Shown one piece after another: positions 35,806 to 48,038 of a stretch of 64,000 bases of DNA. The translations under genes were made by a program, and so were the position numbers. The first letter of the stretch is position 1. Every line of letters begins with the position of its first letter. The notes under the pieces are model-generated. The model saw nothing but the letters and a program-made list of their open reading frames with translations, searched no databases and was not told the DNA's origin. The DNA is from Diphasiastrum complanatum (lineage: Eukaryota > Streptophyta > Lycopodiopsida > Lycopodiales > Lycopodiaceae): contig CM055110.1 of the NCBI GenBank assembly GCA_029204225.1, forward strand, positions 19,638,410 through 19,702,409. Direction: 5' to 3'.

Positions 35806-38162
35806 TTAACCAGGGTTAGGATTGCCTCGATATCCACAAACCCTCCAACGGTATCCCCCACCAAATTTGGTGGTGGTCCCATGACACCTCCCAAGATTTA
35901 TTACTTTGGGCTCTGGTTGGCCTCTCTTCACACCTTTATCAGGTGATATTGCACCTTTTCTATGAACTCTAGGCGATCCGTGTTGAAATCGGTCTTGTGT
36001 GAAAGAAAGCACTTATTCACGTCAGAAATCCAATTCGAGGTTGTCCATGCTGTAAATCTGGACTCCCAAGATCCACCCAACATCGTAGCTCGATAGTACA
36101 ATCTAGCTATAGGCAACTGATCCTAAACTTTGTCGGACGCCATAGGAATGTTCGAATCGAAAGCTAATGTGGGTAAGCAATCATCCCATCCGGTAGAAAT
36201 GGACGCCAACTTGGTCAAGTCACTTGCAAAAATAGCTGACTACCTAACGGTCGGATCTGATAAGGTCTTGTAGTCATATCCATAAGCATGTAGGGCTCGG
36301 TTGAAGTCCACTGCAATCAACCAACTGTAAGTTTGGTGGATTATGGGCCGATTTGGAGTATGGATAGTGATTTTATCCAATGGCATACCCAAATATTTTC
36401 ATTTATTTCTTTGCAGCATCGGAACATAGTAAGGATCCACCCTGAGCTGGCGAGGGCCCGTTAGATAACTTCTAATGGAATATGGAGTCTTTTCAAATGT
36501 GGTTCTACACCATGACGGTTGCTCACCCAATGCAGGTAGTTTATTCAATTCCTTGCCAACTTCAATTTCTGAAATTCTGAATTTGATCACCTAGCCACCC
36601 CTCGAGGACTCATGTGGATGCATGCTGATATAAAAATGTCTGGATCTGTTCCTCGATGGTGACAGGTTTATGGAATAAGGGCCTTGTCGTTGATGTAGAT
36701 GGACCCACTTCGGTTGTCTGCATTGGTGTGACATCTTCAACTTCTGCCCCTTGATCCATTCTTGTATCCTCTTGACTCTGATCCTGGTGCGATGGCGAAA
36801 ACTGAGGTATCACTGGTACTTGAATTTGCGGGTTGTCTTCAGGACTTGAGCGGCAGCTTTTTCGTATTCTTTTATGATAGACTTTGCCTTTGCCAACTCA
36901 ACTAATGCCATTCGTTTGAATCTGTCAAATCGGCCCTGGAATTCATCCAATGAGATATGAGAAGTCTTTCTGAACAAGTATCGGATCTCCTCTGGTGAAA
37001 TAGGACGATTTGGCACTTGTGTTTGTAGATAGGTGCCTCGTTCAAGGGTGGTGGCATTTGATTCTCCTTGAATCCTTTCTCAATCAAGGTTTGCCATGTT
37101 GAGTTGCTCTTGTAGTAGCAGCACTTGTTGTTTGGCATCTGGAACTACTCGGTCAGCTTGATCTTGCATTGTTGTCAGAGTATTCTAGAGCATGGCCACA
37201 TAACCTTCCAAAGTGTTTGCAGATTGCTTGCCTTTTTCAGCTCCACTTCTGATTTTTCTTTGTGCTGTTTGGCGATCTTAAGCTCCTGGTTCAGCTGGAT
37301 AATCTTCTGGCTAATCAGGGTGTTTTCAGATCCCAATTCGGAGATGCACTTCTCCATGGTAGTCTTCTCATCAATCATGTTCTAGATCACTCGTGCAAGG
37401 TGTGAAACTAAATTGAGTGCGTCACCTGAATCCAAGGGTGTGGTAGCAGTAGCAGGACGACGAACCATAGATCTTGGAGTTTGTCTTGATTGGCCTTGAC
37501 TCCTTGCATGTGGATCTTCCTCTTCAAAGACATCTTTTCCTTCATAACCATCCGGCACTATGGCATTGAACTGCTTTGGGGATACAACTGCATGAACGAT
37601 CCGTCTCATATTTGGTGCCTGATCTTGTGGATTTGCTTGTTGATTTGAATGGAACTATGTTGCTGAATCAAATGTATCAAAAGTTGCATGGATTTGTTCG
37701 AATCCCATTCTGGGGGATTTTGGTCCAAAAAGGGACCTGGACTTAAGGGGATCACAAATCGTTCATCTGTCCCTAGGGGATCGGAATCATCGAACATATC
37801 CATAAGTTGTTGGGTGTCTAGTTAGATAGCTCTAGTTTTGTGGGGGTGAGGCGACTTGGGCTAATGAAATTGGTACAATAGATCCAATTTTCATGGATGA
37901 CCCTTGTGAAGAATCAGTGGCTGATGGGATAGGCAGTGCAGTGTGAGTGGCACCGGGGGGTGGTAGTGTAGCTGACGATGGTTGTTGAGTGCGACAACGA
38001 GATGAGAGAGGCGAGTCGAGAATGACAATCTCTACGTACCCATCTATGACTCTGTGAGCTAGATGCCTGGCGGGAGGATTCTACATCATAGGTGGCTAGC
38101 ACTGACTCAACACGAAACCCATGAACTTTATTATCTAAGTACATTGTGGCTAAGGAGGACAA
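35806..38162 (-). pseudogene. Retroelement Gag-like region, broken in several frames
   Basis: A run of same-strand short frames reads like one decayed structural protein: an acidic start (MFDDSDPLGTDERFVIPLSP), a basic stretch, a coiled-coil segment (ENTLISQKIIQLNQELKIAK), a helical segment (ISLDEFQGRFDRFKRMALVE), an acidic/Ser-Thr linker, and further helical parts ending near 35806. No protease, RT or zinc knuckle confirms the type; the gypsy assignment rests on the layout and on gypsy remnants in the same orientation just upstream. Confidence 0.4.
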
Positions 38163-38399
38163 AAGAGAGCCAACAACGAACTATTGTTTGGAGTTACTTT
38201 AAATGGCTCTCTTGAGCTCCCCAAAGTCCATTTTGTACCATTCATAAGGTTCCAAGGCTCCCTTATCTACGTTGTAGTTAGATTCTACTAGGCGATGGAA
38301 CAAGTCGTGTAAAACAACCAAAAAATAAAAATGAGGATATCTTCAATCAAGGTGGTAGATCTGGCTGCCAATCAAAGGGATTAACCTTTGGTTTGCATT

Positions 38400-39330
38400 T
38401 AGCTCTCTTGCAAGAAGATGAGGACTTCTCAGAATTCCGACTTGAAGAGTCATCCTTGATATTCCATTTACCTTTATCCAATAAAGGGGATACATCTTTT
38501 GGTTCGGTTGTTGCAACTACATCTCGTGACGATCTTTCTCATTTCAGGACCGTATTATAATGTTGCTTTGGTTGCTTCTTCATCATTGGTCCTGCAGTCT
38601 TTTCTTCCTTTAATATAACTGCTTTCAGAGGTTTTATTGTTGGTCCATCTGGAATCTCTTGGACTCCAAACCTTGTAGGATCCATGTGATTTAAGATCTG
38701 CTCATCAGTAAGTTCTTCATCATAAGACAAGACATGACTAGCACAAATGAGTTCATCTCTGGAATTGGATTGGTTGATATCCAAGTTACATTCATCATAT
38801 TCACTGGGAATGTGATCGGCATATTTAAAGTTCGATTAGGTAAATTCTCAGCTCTGATTGGTCATCTCTTTGACACATATAGCCTGCTGTACAATCCATT
38901 GTTGCGAGAGCTTGATTCCAATTAACGGTATCTGTTTGAGAGTCATAATGAGCTCCCAAGGTTTTTACTTGTCAATCACAGGTATGATCCATTGTTGATG
39001 AATCAAGATCCCCTTTTTAGACAACTAGCTTGATTGTCCAAGTGATTGGATCAACTTTGACTGCACGCTCATGATTCTCAAAAGTAATTTTTCTGGTGCC
39101 CCAGTTATGAATCACTTGCACAACTCGTAACCATGGAAGGCCCAATAAGACACGATAAACATTTGGTGTGTCAAGTAAGTCCATTACTACAAAAGTAATG
39201 ACAAACTGAACTCCAGCAATCTTGACATGTATATCTTCCACTATTCCCTTAGGACGGACTGTCGTTTGATCAGCTACCTTAATGGCAAAAGTTGCAGGCT
39301 TCATTTTTGTAAGGCCCCATTTTGCACATA
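38400..39330 (-). pseudogene. Gypsy retropepsin C-terminal half and spacer
   Basis: The minus-strand frame KPATFAIKVADQTTVRPKGI, then VLLGLPWLRVVQVIHNWGTR, is a gypsy retropepsin C-terminal half (flap region, then LGxPWL). A linker (HVLSYDEELTDEQILNHMD) follows at 38784-38539. The N-terminal half with the active site lies on the other side of a 380-base insertion (39715-39990). No RT follows. Confidence 0.75.
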
Positions 39331-39712
39331 GCATTAGGGGAGTTTTGAGCTCCAAAAAGACCATTTAAGAATTCGTGCAAGATGTCTTTTATCTTATTAA
39401 AATATTATAACACTAATACTTTTGACTTGCCATAACTTTTTAATCATATCTCAAAAGTATGTCATGTAACATATCATTGGAAAGCCCTTCTTGAGCGCTT
39501 TCCAATGTACCAAACTCCGCTAAATCTGGACTTACCACTAAAAAGTTATGCCATTTTTAGTGTGGAATCAAAATGTGGACTCAAAAAGTTACGTTACATA
39601 GATTTCAAATTTGAGTGGTTTGATTGGTCCATGTGTAAGAAAAAAATTTTAAAAATATAAAAAAAATCTTTACAAAGGGTCTTTTTTGGATTTAGAACTC
39701 CTCTAATGCTTT
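39331..39712. mobile_element. MITE inserted in the retropepsin
   Basis: The left end gcattaggggagttttgagc... and the right end ...gaactcctctaatgc are inverted copies of each other over about 30 bases (both continue through tccaaaaa-type sequence to gacc). The interior is AT-rich, with no coding capacity and a palindromic ttggaaag...ctttccaa near 39477-39506. The host protease frame resumes in phase when the element is left out, so it is an insertion. Target-site duplication is at most a few bases and could not be fixed. Confidence 0.75.
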
Positions 39713-39714
39713 GT

Positions 39715-39990
39715 TGAAATAAGGTTAACTCCTGAACCTCCATCTATCACGGCTGCCTCTTTACCAAAAATTGTCTATGTTGGATTGGCAGGGTGATGTT
39801 TCTTTGCTCACTTTCCCAGGCTGTCCCTACATTGAGTACTTCATTTGATTCTTCAAATCCGGCACAAAAGAGTGGCTCCTAATGGACTTTTGATTCAATC
39901 TGAGTCAATTTTTCTACTAATACTTCTTTTGCTTTAGGCACTAGCTTAAAAAATTCCCCCAATTTAATATCCATCTTGCTAGATAGAATA
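39715..39990 (-). pseudogene. Gypsy retropepsin N-terminal part
   Basis: KEAAVIDGGSGVNLISTK holds the catalytic aspartate box (DGGSG, for the usual DSGSG). It continues into the C-terminal half at 39330 across the MITE. Upstream sequence is weakly similar to the Gag-protease linker of gypsy elements. Confidence 0.7.
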
Positions 39991-40309
39991 TGATCAATTT
40001 TGTTTGCAGTGCTTCAGGTTCTGTCATCTTGAAAGGTTATTCGTGGTGATGTAACTGTGTATTAACATTCGTACATGGATTAAGGAAATCCAATGGTGCA
40101 CAGGTGAAGAAAGAACTTCGGCGAATTGCTTGTACATTCATCGTATGGTGTATTCTGATTTGATATAAAGCAAAAATAAATTCAAAGTCTTGAGATGTGT
40201 CTATCATATCTAATTTTAATCCAAAATATATGTGCCAAAGTGAAGCTCTTGCCAAGAGAAGCTATATTTGAGATAAAAAAAATTGACTCTTAAGTCATTG
40301 TCATCTTAA

Positions 40310-40395
40310 AATCATTGGTAATGTGGAACCATTTTATGTATGGTCTATAGTTTTATTCGCATTATCAAGATAATGTCAAAGATATCTGTTGTCTT
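40310..40395. repeat. LTR fragment related to 30190-30270
   Basis: Sequence aatgtggaaccattttatgt ... attatcaagataatgtc resembles the copia LTR at 30.2 kb. It lies between gypsy Gag and protease remnants, so it is a secondary insertion. Confidence 0.5.
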
Positions 40396-40408
40396 CATCC
40401 ATAGGCAC

Positions 40409-40680
40409 TCAGTTTTGCGCAAACATTTGCCGGAATGCCTCCCATGTGGTTGGAACTAGGTCATCCTTTTCCACCTTCCTCCACCACCTTTGTGCTGACT
40501 CTTGAAAACGATATGTGGCTTTAGCAATCATCTCAGTTTCATCGTCTATGCCACACATCTGGAATGCTTTCTCCCACTTTTGCAACCAATTCTCAACGGC
40601 ATCAGTAGTTCTCATAGATACTGCTCCAATGAACTTCTGAGGTTTTAAATCTTTGATAGTAGGTAGCTTTCTCTTTCAAA
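40409..40680 (-). pseudogene. Gypsy Gag capsid fragment
   Basis: KLPTIKDLKPQKFIGA, then AVENWLQKWEKAFQMCGI and FQESAQRWWRKVE, match the retrotransposon gag capsid domain (L.dlkPp.F.G..., WL..ek.F, A..WW). The frame ends at an inserted LTR piece and is cut upstream by a roughly 1-kb insertion. Confidence 0.75.
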
Positions 40681-40689
40681 ACCCCAACT

Positions 40690-41690
40690 CAGCTTCATGG
40701 TTAGTTAAGTTGGACCCAATTTTGGTCTAGTAGTAACTCATGGGTCCAAGTAAAGTCTAATTATGTTAAGGGACCCTATCTTGACTTTTGGGGGTGCCCT
40801 ATAACTAGTAGTGGGTTTGGAAGGTTCTAGAGCTTAGGTTTGGAAGAGTCTAGGCCCTTGGAAGGCCTATTTATATCTACTCATTGTTCATTTGTAATTC
40901 ATTTCCTTTCAAGCATTGCTACTACTTTCTCTCTCCTTGAGGGCGCCTAACCCTCTCCCTAAGCCTACCAAGGGTGTCAATCTTGGCATATGATCTGAGG
41001 GTGGAATGGCTTATTGTGGAAGTAAGATGTTTGACACTTTATTGGTTCTGCTTAAGCTTTAGATATGTAAAGATCCTCTTCTTGGATCTTGGCTTCTCTT
41101 GGCTCAACTTCTCAAGGAATGTTTAGACTCTTTGAGCTCTAAATCTTCTTCTCTTGAGGCTCAACTTCTCAAGGAAGGGGAACAATGGAAATGAGACCTA
41201 CCTATGGATCTTGTTGATCACTCCAAATGTGGTTCTAACACCTATTTTACTATTGTGTGCTTTTGTGGATTATGTGATTGAAAGCTTGGGCTAATGATCA
41301 TTCTTCTTGTGATACCTCAGTAGATCATGCATAGCACAATTAATTTCAGGGCTTGGTAATTTGCCTTATTGGCCCATTGTTTTGTTTGATCTATTCTATA
41401 CACTATCATTTAATGCAATACATTTCAAACCCGTTTTACTGTCTTTTCTTGTTTGACATTACTCATATTAATGTATTGAATGATTTGTATGCTGACATTT
41501 CTCTTTTTTCTCTTGCTTTATCTAATTCAAGTTAGTATCTTACTATTTTCATGCCATGAAGTAATCAGGCCTTTGATCAAAGGTTTAGCAATGGGTGTCT
41601 CAGATGCCTATCATTCAGAGACCTATCACTTAGCTATATTAAATGGCTATCTCAAACACCTAATAGGAGATTGATACTTCTGTACCATTG
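40690..41690. other. Insertion inside the gypsy gag; possible solo LTR
   Basis: About 1 kb separates the capsid fragment from the gag N-terminus at 41826. It contains a TATA-like ggcctatttatatctactc near 40870 and CT-rich sequence but no gene. A solo LTR is likely; ends were not determined. Confidence 0.4.
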
Positions 41691-41734
41691 ACTCTCTCAA
41701 GAACACTAGCCCCTTTACCTTTGAGTTGCTCCAA

Positions 41735-41826
41735 AATCAGCTTAAGAGTACTTCGATAGCATTCACCTTAGAACATACAACATCTAATCTCTGTGAATCT
41801 TGACTGGTGTTGCTTGCGGATGCCAT
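41735..41826 (-). pseudogene. Gypsy gag start
   Basis: The minus-strand ATG at 41826 opens MASASNTSQDSQRLDVVCSK and stops at TGA after about 29 codons. It is followed by a readable but broken continuation. It lies downstream of the PBS at 42385 and so marks the 5' end of this minus-strand gypsy. Confidence 0.5.
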
Positions 41827-42384
41827 AGCAAAAAAATAGGTAGCAAAACAAAAAAAAAAAAACAAAACCAAGCTCTCAACACATCAAATCACTACACAGA
41901 TAGGCTGTCTTGAATTCCTAGAAGAACTAGATAGAATAGACCTCCTACAACCAAGTTCTAACTACACATAGACTCTTCTTCTCAAAAATTAGCAAACTAG
42001 GGTTTCAAACTATCAATTGGCAAAAAACTATGGATGATCACCAAAGCAGAAGGCAAAAAGCCCTGCTCTACCAGAGCAACCTACCACAAGAAGCGTATTG
42101 CAACTGACATATTTGAAAAATACTGAGTATTGAAGAAGTTACAAACATATTTACAAATCCTATGTGGGCTGGATTTTCACAAAAGCGAAGAGAATAATCA
42201 AGCCGCATAGTAGAAGATGCTCAAAGGCTGCCAAAAGATCAGCAATCCACTATAGGGCTTCAATCTGCTATCTTATGGGCTCCAAATATGTCAACAAATC
42301 ACCTGTAGTAGGGCACTGGCTCTCCAAGAATGCTCCAAACCCTAACTGAATATGCCAAATCCCACACAAGTCTTGAAAGCAACT

Positions 42385-42396
42385 GCTTTGATACCA
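42385..42396 (-). promoter_or_regulatory. Primer binding site
   Basis: The minus strand reads TGGTATCAAAGC, two bases from the LTR end CA. It primes the minus-strand element. Confidence 0.75.
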
Positions 42397-42398
42397 AA

Positions 42399-42870
42399 TG
42401 TTGCACACAAGCTCACAAACCCTAAGTAAATACAATCACCCAGCAAATCATTCACTTTATTAATCTCAAGCAAATGTACATAGATCAACAAGCAAACATG
42501 AGAGCTCTGCTGCAACTCTCCTCCCAACCATAGCTGCATAAGAATACCATAATGAGGAATGTCTGACAAGACTCACACTATATCCCCTCAAGCACCCCTT
42601 AATTCTGACACATTCTAACATTGACACATGGCAAACTCCATGCACAGTCGACACTTGCCACTTGGCAGTACCCTGACACATAAGCAAGCTAGTAGGTGGA
42701 TAGTCTGACATGTGTCACTCATGCATTGGACCAAGTGTCCCAATGAGCATATGACACATGTCCTGTTGACCGTCCGACAAGTGTCACTCATGCACTGGAC
42801 CAAGTGTCCCAATGAGCATATGACACATGCATGTTGACCGATCAACCCTTCCTACTTTCTAGGAGGTCAA
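42399..42870 (-). mobile_element. 5' LTR of a minus-strand gypsy element (outer end uncertain)
   Basis: The LTR end TGTTGCACAC (plus-strand start 42399) abuts the PBS. It contains ttattaatctcaagcaaatg and an AATAAA-type signal on the minus strand. The first 100 bases recur in opposite orientation at 55325-55436. The far end, about 42870, is approximate. Confidence 0.55.
42704..42842. repeat. 69-bp tandem duplication
   Basis: Two copies of gtgtcactcatgca(c/t)tggaccaag... offset by 69 bases, inside the LTR. Tandem repeats in U3 are common and may act on transcription. Confidence 0.85.
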
Positions 42871-43069
42871 TCCAGCAGACTCTCATGAGACCCAGTACCC
42901 CCTTGGCCATCTCGGATTTAGTCACTATAACAGATATTTACAGTGCAATTTACAATTGTCTCCACAAGCCGGTGACTTAGCAATTTACAATTTAATAATA
43001 ACAATTTACCATTTACATTGGGCAAGGGATTCAAAGTACATGTGACAATTGGATTGGTGGCCTTTGCTT

Positions 43070-44337
43070 AATTGTAATCATATTTTAAGGAGCAGTTACC
43101 GACGATGGTCTTGCTGGACAGTCCTTATAACAATGTCCATAACCACATTCCCGATAAAATGGAGTAAACTTTTCTTTATTTGGACATTCAAAAATTCTGT
43201 GATTTTTTCCACATCCAAAGCATAAAAGTGGTGCTCTAGCCCACTATCTAGATTGTTGTTGTTGGCAACAACATCGATAACATATTGATCTGAAGAACCA
43301 ATATCTTGTTCAGTATTGTAATTCCACTGGTCATTACCAACCGATGGTCCTAGTTCCATCATATTCGCAGAGAGAACATGTTGTATTGGAGGAGCTGGCA
43401 AAGCTAATTGTTTTGGAAATCCAAGGCCATGGTCCTTACCATCAGGTCTCTTTGGATTATCTCTATATTAAAATTTACCATATCTTTATTGAATAGCCCG
43501 AGGATTAAACGAACAAAAAGTTGTATCATATCCAGAATAATTGAGATGACAGTAAGTATCTGTCATACACCGTTTCATTGTTGGACATTCATTTATGGTG
43601 TAATTTCCAGCACAAATTGCACCCCAAATATTTTCTCTGCTAGGAAATATTTTAGCAACCTTATCACTTGCTTTATTGATCTTAGCATGCTACTCTTCCA
43701 ATGCTTTCGACTTTGCATCAAACTATAAATGCATCTTCTCTAACTGCATTTGCTGGTTTTGTTCAGCATGCCAATATTTGGTTGATCACCTGAATCTTCA
43801 TCCTCTTCGTGTATTGCATCATCCATTTCATGTTGTAATGACATATAATCTACTCGACGTTTAAGTTCTCGTCTGATTCTCTTAGGTAGACTTGCTAAGA
43901 ACCACATAATCAAAGCGCCATTATTAATTAATTCAGGATCACACTCTGATTTGAGATGCTTGACTCGTTCAATGTAATCTCGCACACCTTCCCTCTTTCC
44001 CATTTTAATTCTACTTAGAAGTAAGAAAAGATCTTGCAAGAACTTCCTGAATCTCGATAGCTTTAACTACTTCCCAATCCATACATTCAATCTCATCTTG
44101 GTTGTAAAACCAATCTTGTGTCGCTCCAGTTAAGGACATAGAAAATATCTTTGGTTTATCTTATGGAAAAACTTATCCGTAAATCCCACACAATTCAACA
44201 AAGATCTTGAGAAATCTAACTAGATTAGATAACCCATTATACTTTGGCAACTCTAGACGAGGTGTTCTTCTAACAATAACTTGTGGAGCAACAAACGGAA
44301 GATCAGATAGCTCAGGTTCATTATCTGAATCAACCAT
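43070..44337 (-). pseudogene. Retrotransposon Gag with two zinc knuckles, broken
   Basis: A minus-strand Gag starts MVDSDNEPELSDLPFVAPQV at 44337, with LPKYNGLSNLVRFLKIFVE and MSLTGATQDWFYNQDEIE next. It then has a capsid segment (MGKREGVRDYIERVKHLKSE, LASLPKRIRRELKRRV) at 44039-43740. It ends in a zinc region near 43240-43100 with LCFGCGKNHRIFECP and ECGYGHCYKDCP. Frame changes occur near 44040 and 43250, and the portion between 43740 and 43400 is not recognisable. No protease follows. Confidence 0.65.
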
Positions 44338-44958
44338 TCTTCCAAATCACTTCAGAAGAAAAATAGGAATGAGATTGGATCTAAATTTTTCATCTAATCC
44401 CTATCTTTGATCATATCTATAAAACTTTATCACTTGACAATAATCAGATTTTGATTTTGGAAAAAAAAAAATCTTGATCAAGCGATCAACATATAAATTT
44501 CTCAGAATCAATGGAAAACTATAACAAAATCTTCCAAAATTTTGGTAGTAGCTAGATCTGATAGATTAGAACTCAAAAATAGTACTTGCGAAGGTTTCCT
44601 AGGTGAAAGTTGACTCGGCAAGGGTTCTTTCACTTCTATACTGGGTAAAAAAATCACTTATCTGGTTGTTTTTTGACAAATTTGAGAAAACTAACATTAG
44701 CTTGATTGACAATAGGTATATCTGATAATGATGATGCTAAGAGAACTGGCGAAGGTTCTTTTTTGGCAAACAATAAGTTTTTGTAGCTTGGCAAGGATTA
44801 GCATAGAATTTTTGGATAATCCAGATGGACGAACTCAAAAATGATGAATTGCTATATTTGGAAAACTCAAATAAATTGGCGAAGGATCAAGCAAATAATC
44901 AATAACGATACTGTTATTTTTCCAAAAAAGAACTTTTTTTTGCCACACTACTCAAGCA

Positions 44959-45172
44959 ATTAACACTAGTCAAGCAATGATAGGTCAATTAACACTTAGT
45001 AGCAATTATTTGTCATGATCTATCATTGCTTGCCTAGTGTTAATAGCTATATCCTATGTCCTTAACTGGAGCGGAACAAGATTTGTTTTTTGACACTACT
45101 CAAGCAATTAACACTACTCAAGCAATGATAGATCTTACAAACTAGCAACTAACACTACTCAAGCAATGATAG
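44959..45172. repeat. Direct and inverted copies of TTAACACTA-TCAAGCAATGATAG
   Basis: Copies at 44959-44983, 45108-45131 and 45150-45172 run forward and one at 45027-45053 runs reverse. The first and the reverse copy form a near-perfect hairpin of about 25 bases. A piece similar to gag coding sequence (tccttaactggagcggaaca) lies between them at 45059. Confidence 0.7.
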
Positions 45173-45340
45173 ATTTTACTCTTCTCTCTCTCTCTTTCTC
45201 TCTCACTGAAATTATAATAAAGATAAACTCAAACAAACTACATGGCAGCAAATTAGTTCACAAAGGCTCTATCAAAGGAGCAACATCTCAGATTTAACAA
45301 TATGTTAAATTTGAAGATCAAAGTTTTTCAAGGTCCACAT

Positions 45341-45919
45341 TAAGGGGGAGTGTTAGATATTTTATGCTCAGCCTTACAAATTGTTCAAGTAATGAGCATC
45401 CTGAAAAAGCTGAAGCCTGACAACATATTTCGGACCTTCACATTTTTCCAAAAAATTCATTTTTCTTAAAACATTTTCGTTTCAAAGCACCTTCGTCTTT
45501 TACACATTTTTGCACTTTCGAGAAAAAGCGACACTATGACCAAAATCTAATTTAAAGGCATTGTCGGACTTTTCGCATTTCTCTGCCTTCGCTTTAAAGC
45601 ACCTTCAAGATTTTCGCACCTTCAGGATTTACATGCTTTCTCTATTCAAGGGCGCCTTCGCATTTTTCGAGTTTCTCCAACAGTGGCAGACCGACGTCGC
45701 CAACTTGTCATCAATCCTAAAAACAGCTGGACCGCTAAATATCCCAAGGGCGGTTACCCACTTTGTACATATACAAAGACTGGTGTGAATAGCATTCAAT
45801 GCTTGTAAGATATTTTTGAAGACACTTGTAAATATATACTACTAGCTGAATCAAGCAATGTAAGTGTTTTTAACATTATAATCAGAGTTCTTTTGTAGCC
45901 AGCGTTATCACGCTCAACA
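45341..45919 (+). mobile_element. Polypurine tract and probable copia 3' LTR
   Basis: TTAAGGGGGAG at 45340-45350 is followed by TGTTAGATATTT; a TG...CA body to about 45919 (CTCAACA) is plausible. It resembles the arrangement at 30171-30918. No Pol end is readable upstream. Confidence 0.45.
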
Positions 45920-46100
45920 AGTTTAAGTTATCACTTGAAGCCATTGTACTCGCTGTTGGTATTAATCAGAGTGCAATTTTTGTCTCACTATTGTTCATTT
46001 GCACAATTTTGTATGAATGATTCATCTTGAACATTTCTGCTGCTAGCTATTGTGTTTTCGTTTCTACATGCCTATGCTCAAGCTGTCGATGCATGTCCTC

Positions 46101-46470
46101 TCAATTTACGACACTAAATACCTCTATTCCCAAGATATAATGCAAAAGACCAAGATCATTCAAATCAAACTCATTTTTTAGTGCCATCTTGATATCATCT
46201 ATATCTTGCTTGTTGCTTCCACTCAAAATGATATTATCCACATAGATTAGGAGAATGGTAACATCATTTTCAACAAATATATAGTAAAGTGAATGATCAT
46301 GCATAGTCTTGTTCTATTGTTTATGTTATTCACGTTTATTATGATCTAAGTCTCATCATAGTCAATTTCATATTCTTGTGCATATCCTTTTGCCACCAAC
46401 CTTCTTTTATACTTGTTGATTGATCTATCTTGGTTTGTCTTCACCTTGAAGATCCACTTGTTGGAAATTA
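46101..46470 (-). pseudogene. Copia reverse transcriptase fragment
   Basis: Minus-strand KWIFKVKTNQDRSINKYKRR with LVAKGYAQEYEIDYDET (46470-46360) is the RT N-terminus. IYVDNIILSGSNKQDIDDIK (46304-46101) is the active-site region with YVDN instead of YVDD. The middle part (DVKTAFLNG region) is missing, so this is a deletion derivative. Confidence 0.8.
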
Positions 46471-46559
46471 AGCCCACAGTTGCCTTCTTGGAATCGTAAC
46501 TTAGATAGCCAATTTATTTGAAGGACGTCTACAATGAACTTCCGGCTAATTTCCAACAA

Positions 46560-47110
46560 AGGGTAACCAATCCCATTAAGTTCAAATGGTAAGTTTAGTT
46601 ACTTGTAGTCATTGAAGACTTGGCCATCTTCAAGGACTTCCACAAAACTTGCATTTAGAACAAATCTACAGATTTACATTATTTTTGAATAGTCTGCAGT
46701 AATACACTAAGTGTCGCAGTTCGTATTTTTCACACTTTCTCGAAAATTGCAACACACCTTCGACTTCTTCCATTCAATTATTTTGAAGAAGTCAACTTGT
46801 TCACAGTTCAACAGTTTAACTATTTTCAACACCTTCGTCCCTTTTTTGCATTTTTTCGAAAAATACAAAGAGAGAGAAAATTCTAGAAGGTCCTCTATTT
46901 TTAAGGGTTAAACTTCTAAAGACACCTTCGCCAACTTTTTAAGGCCACCTTCAACTCATTTTAAGGGCACCTTTGGCTTTCCCGAAAAGAGAGAAAGAGT
47001 TGAACTGTTAAAGAGATCTTTGCCATTTAAAGGGCACCTTCAACTTTCTAAGGGCACCTTAAAATTTGTTTAAAGGCACCTTTGATTTTTTCGCAAAACC
47101 TCAAAAGGAG
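46560..47110. repeat. AT-rich stretch with aagggcacctt-type repeats
   Basis: Several short degenerate copies of aagggcaccttcgac/aaaggcacctt are spread over 46890-47090. Similar cttcg-rich text occurs at 45440-45660. It may be LTR or leader sequence of one family. No gene. Confidence 0.45.
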
Positions 47111-47459
47111 AGAAAAAAAATACTGAAGGTTGTCTGTTTTGAACGAGGAACGTTCCCAGCCACTTCCCATAATTTGTGAAGTGAGAAAAAACTACTTCAC
47201 ATAAAATGAGAAGTGAGAGATTTTGCAATGTCCTCGTCCGCGTCAACAATATTGATTTTTTGACCGTATACATACTAATTACAGTTGTCGCAAAAGCCAT
47301 ATACTTCCAAGTACAACGACTTTCTTGATTAGGTGACAAACATTCAATGTAATTAATACACGGATGAGATCTATAAATAGATCATCCAAGCACAAATTAG
47401 TGGTTGCTCCATCCATGAGACATATTATTTGAGCCTCCCAGTTACGCCGTCAATTTTTG

Positions 47460-47970
47460 GTTGTATTTGCTATTTGTATGGTGCTTCAGTATAATATAGT
47501 AACAGCAGCTTTTCTATCTGTGTATAACGTAGATGAATGCTTGTTGTGATTGAATGCACTCTATCGTTGTTTGATCACGCTTGTTTACTCACTCTGATCA
47601 GAACATGGACATCTACGACTCCTCAGTTTCTAATCAGACAATGGCTGTCTTTGGCGCCTGTGGAACTCGCGATATCATACTGCTCTTCCATTTATTTCAG
47701 AACTATACTTCACATTGAATCTGATTTCAGTAGTACCACACACAAACCATCTCTAATCTCTTCGGTGGACTGTACTCTCGTTTTAGAGTATGAATTAATT
47801 TTTTAAGATCTTGTTGGGCAATCAGTACACATAAAATTGTGATTATCTCTAGCATAAGCTGTCTATTAGACTGTGTTTGCACCTAGCAGCCGATTAGAAC
47901 GGGAGAGTTGTTCCACAATATTCTTGCTCTCTTCTTTGTTCTTGTTCTTCCTTCTAACTTTCCCCCATCA
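47460..47970 (+). mobile_element. 5' LTR (part) of a copia element
   Basis: The block ends CCCCCATCA at 47970, directly before the PBS. Its middle (47465-47640) recurs at 55126-55322 in the same orientation and, diverged, at 55990-56170 in reverse. The left LTR boundary was not defined. Confidence 0.65.
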
Positions 47971-47972
47971 GA

Positions 47973-47985
47973 TTGGTATCAGAGC
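47973..47985 (+). promoter_or_regulatory. Copia primer binding site
   Basis: TTGGTATCAGAGC, two bases after the LTR end; complementary to initiator tRNA-Met. Confidence 0.85.
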
Positions 47986-48038
47986 ATAGCTCAAATAAAC
48001 CGAGAGATTAAGTTTGTTCCATTTATATTACTATTATC

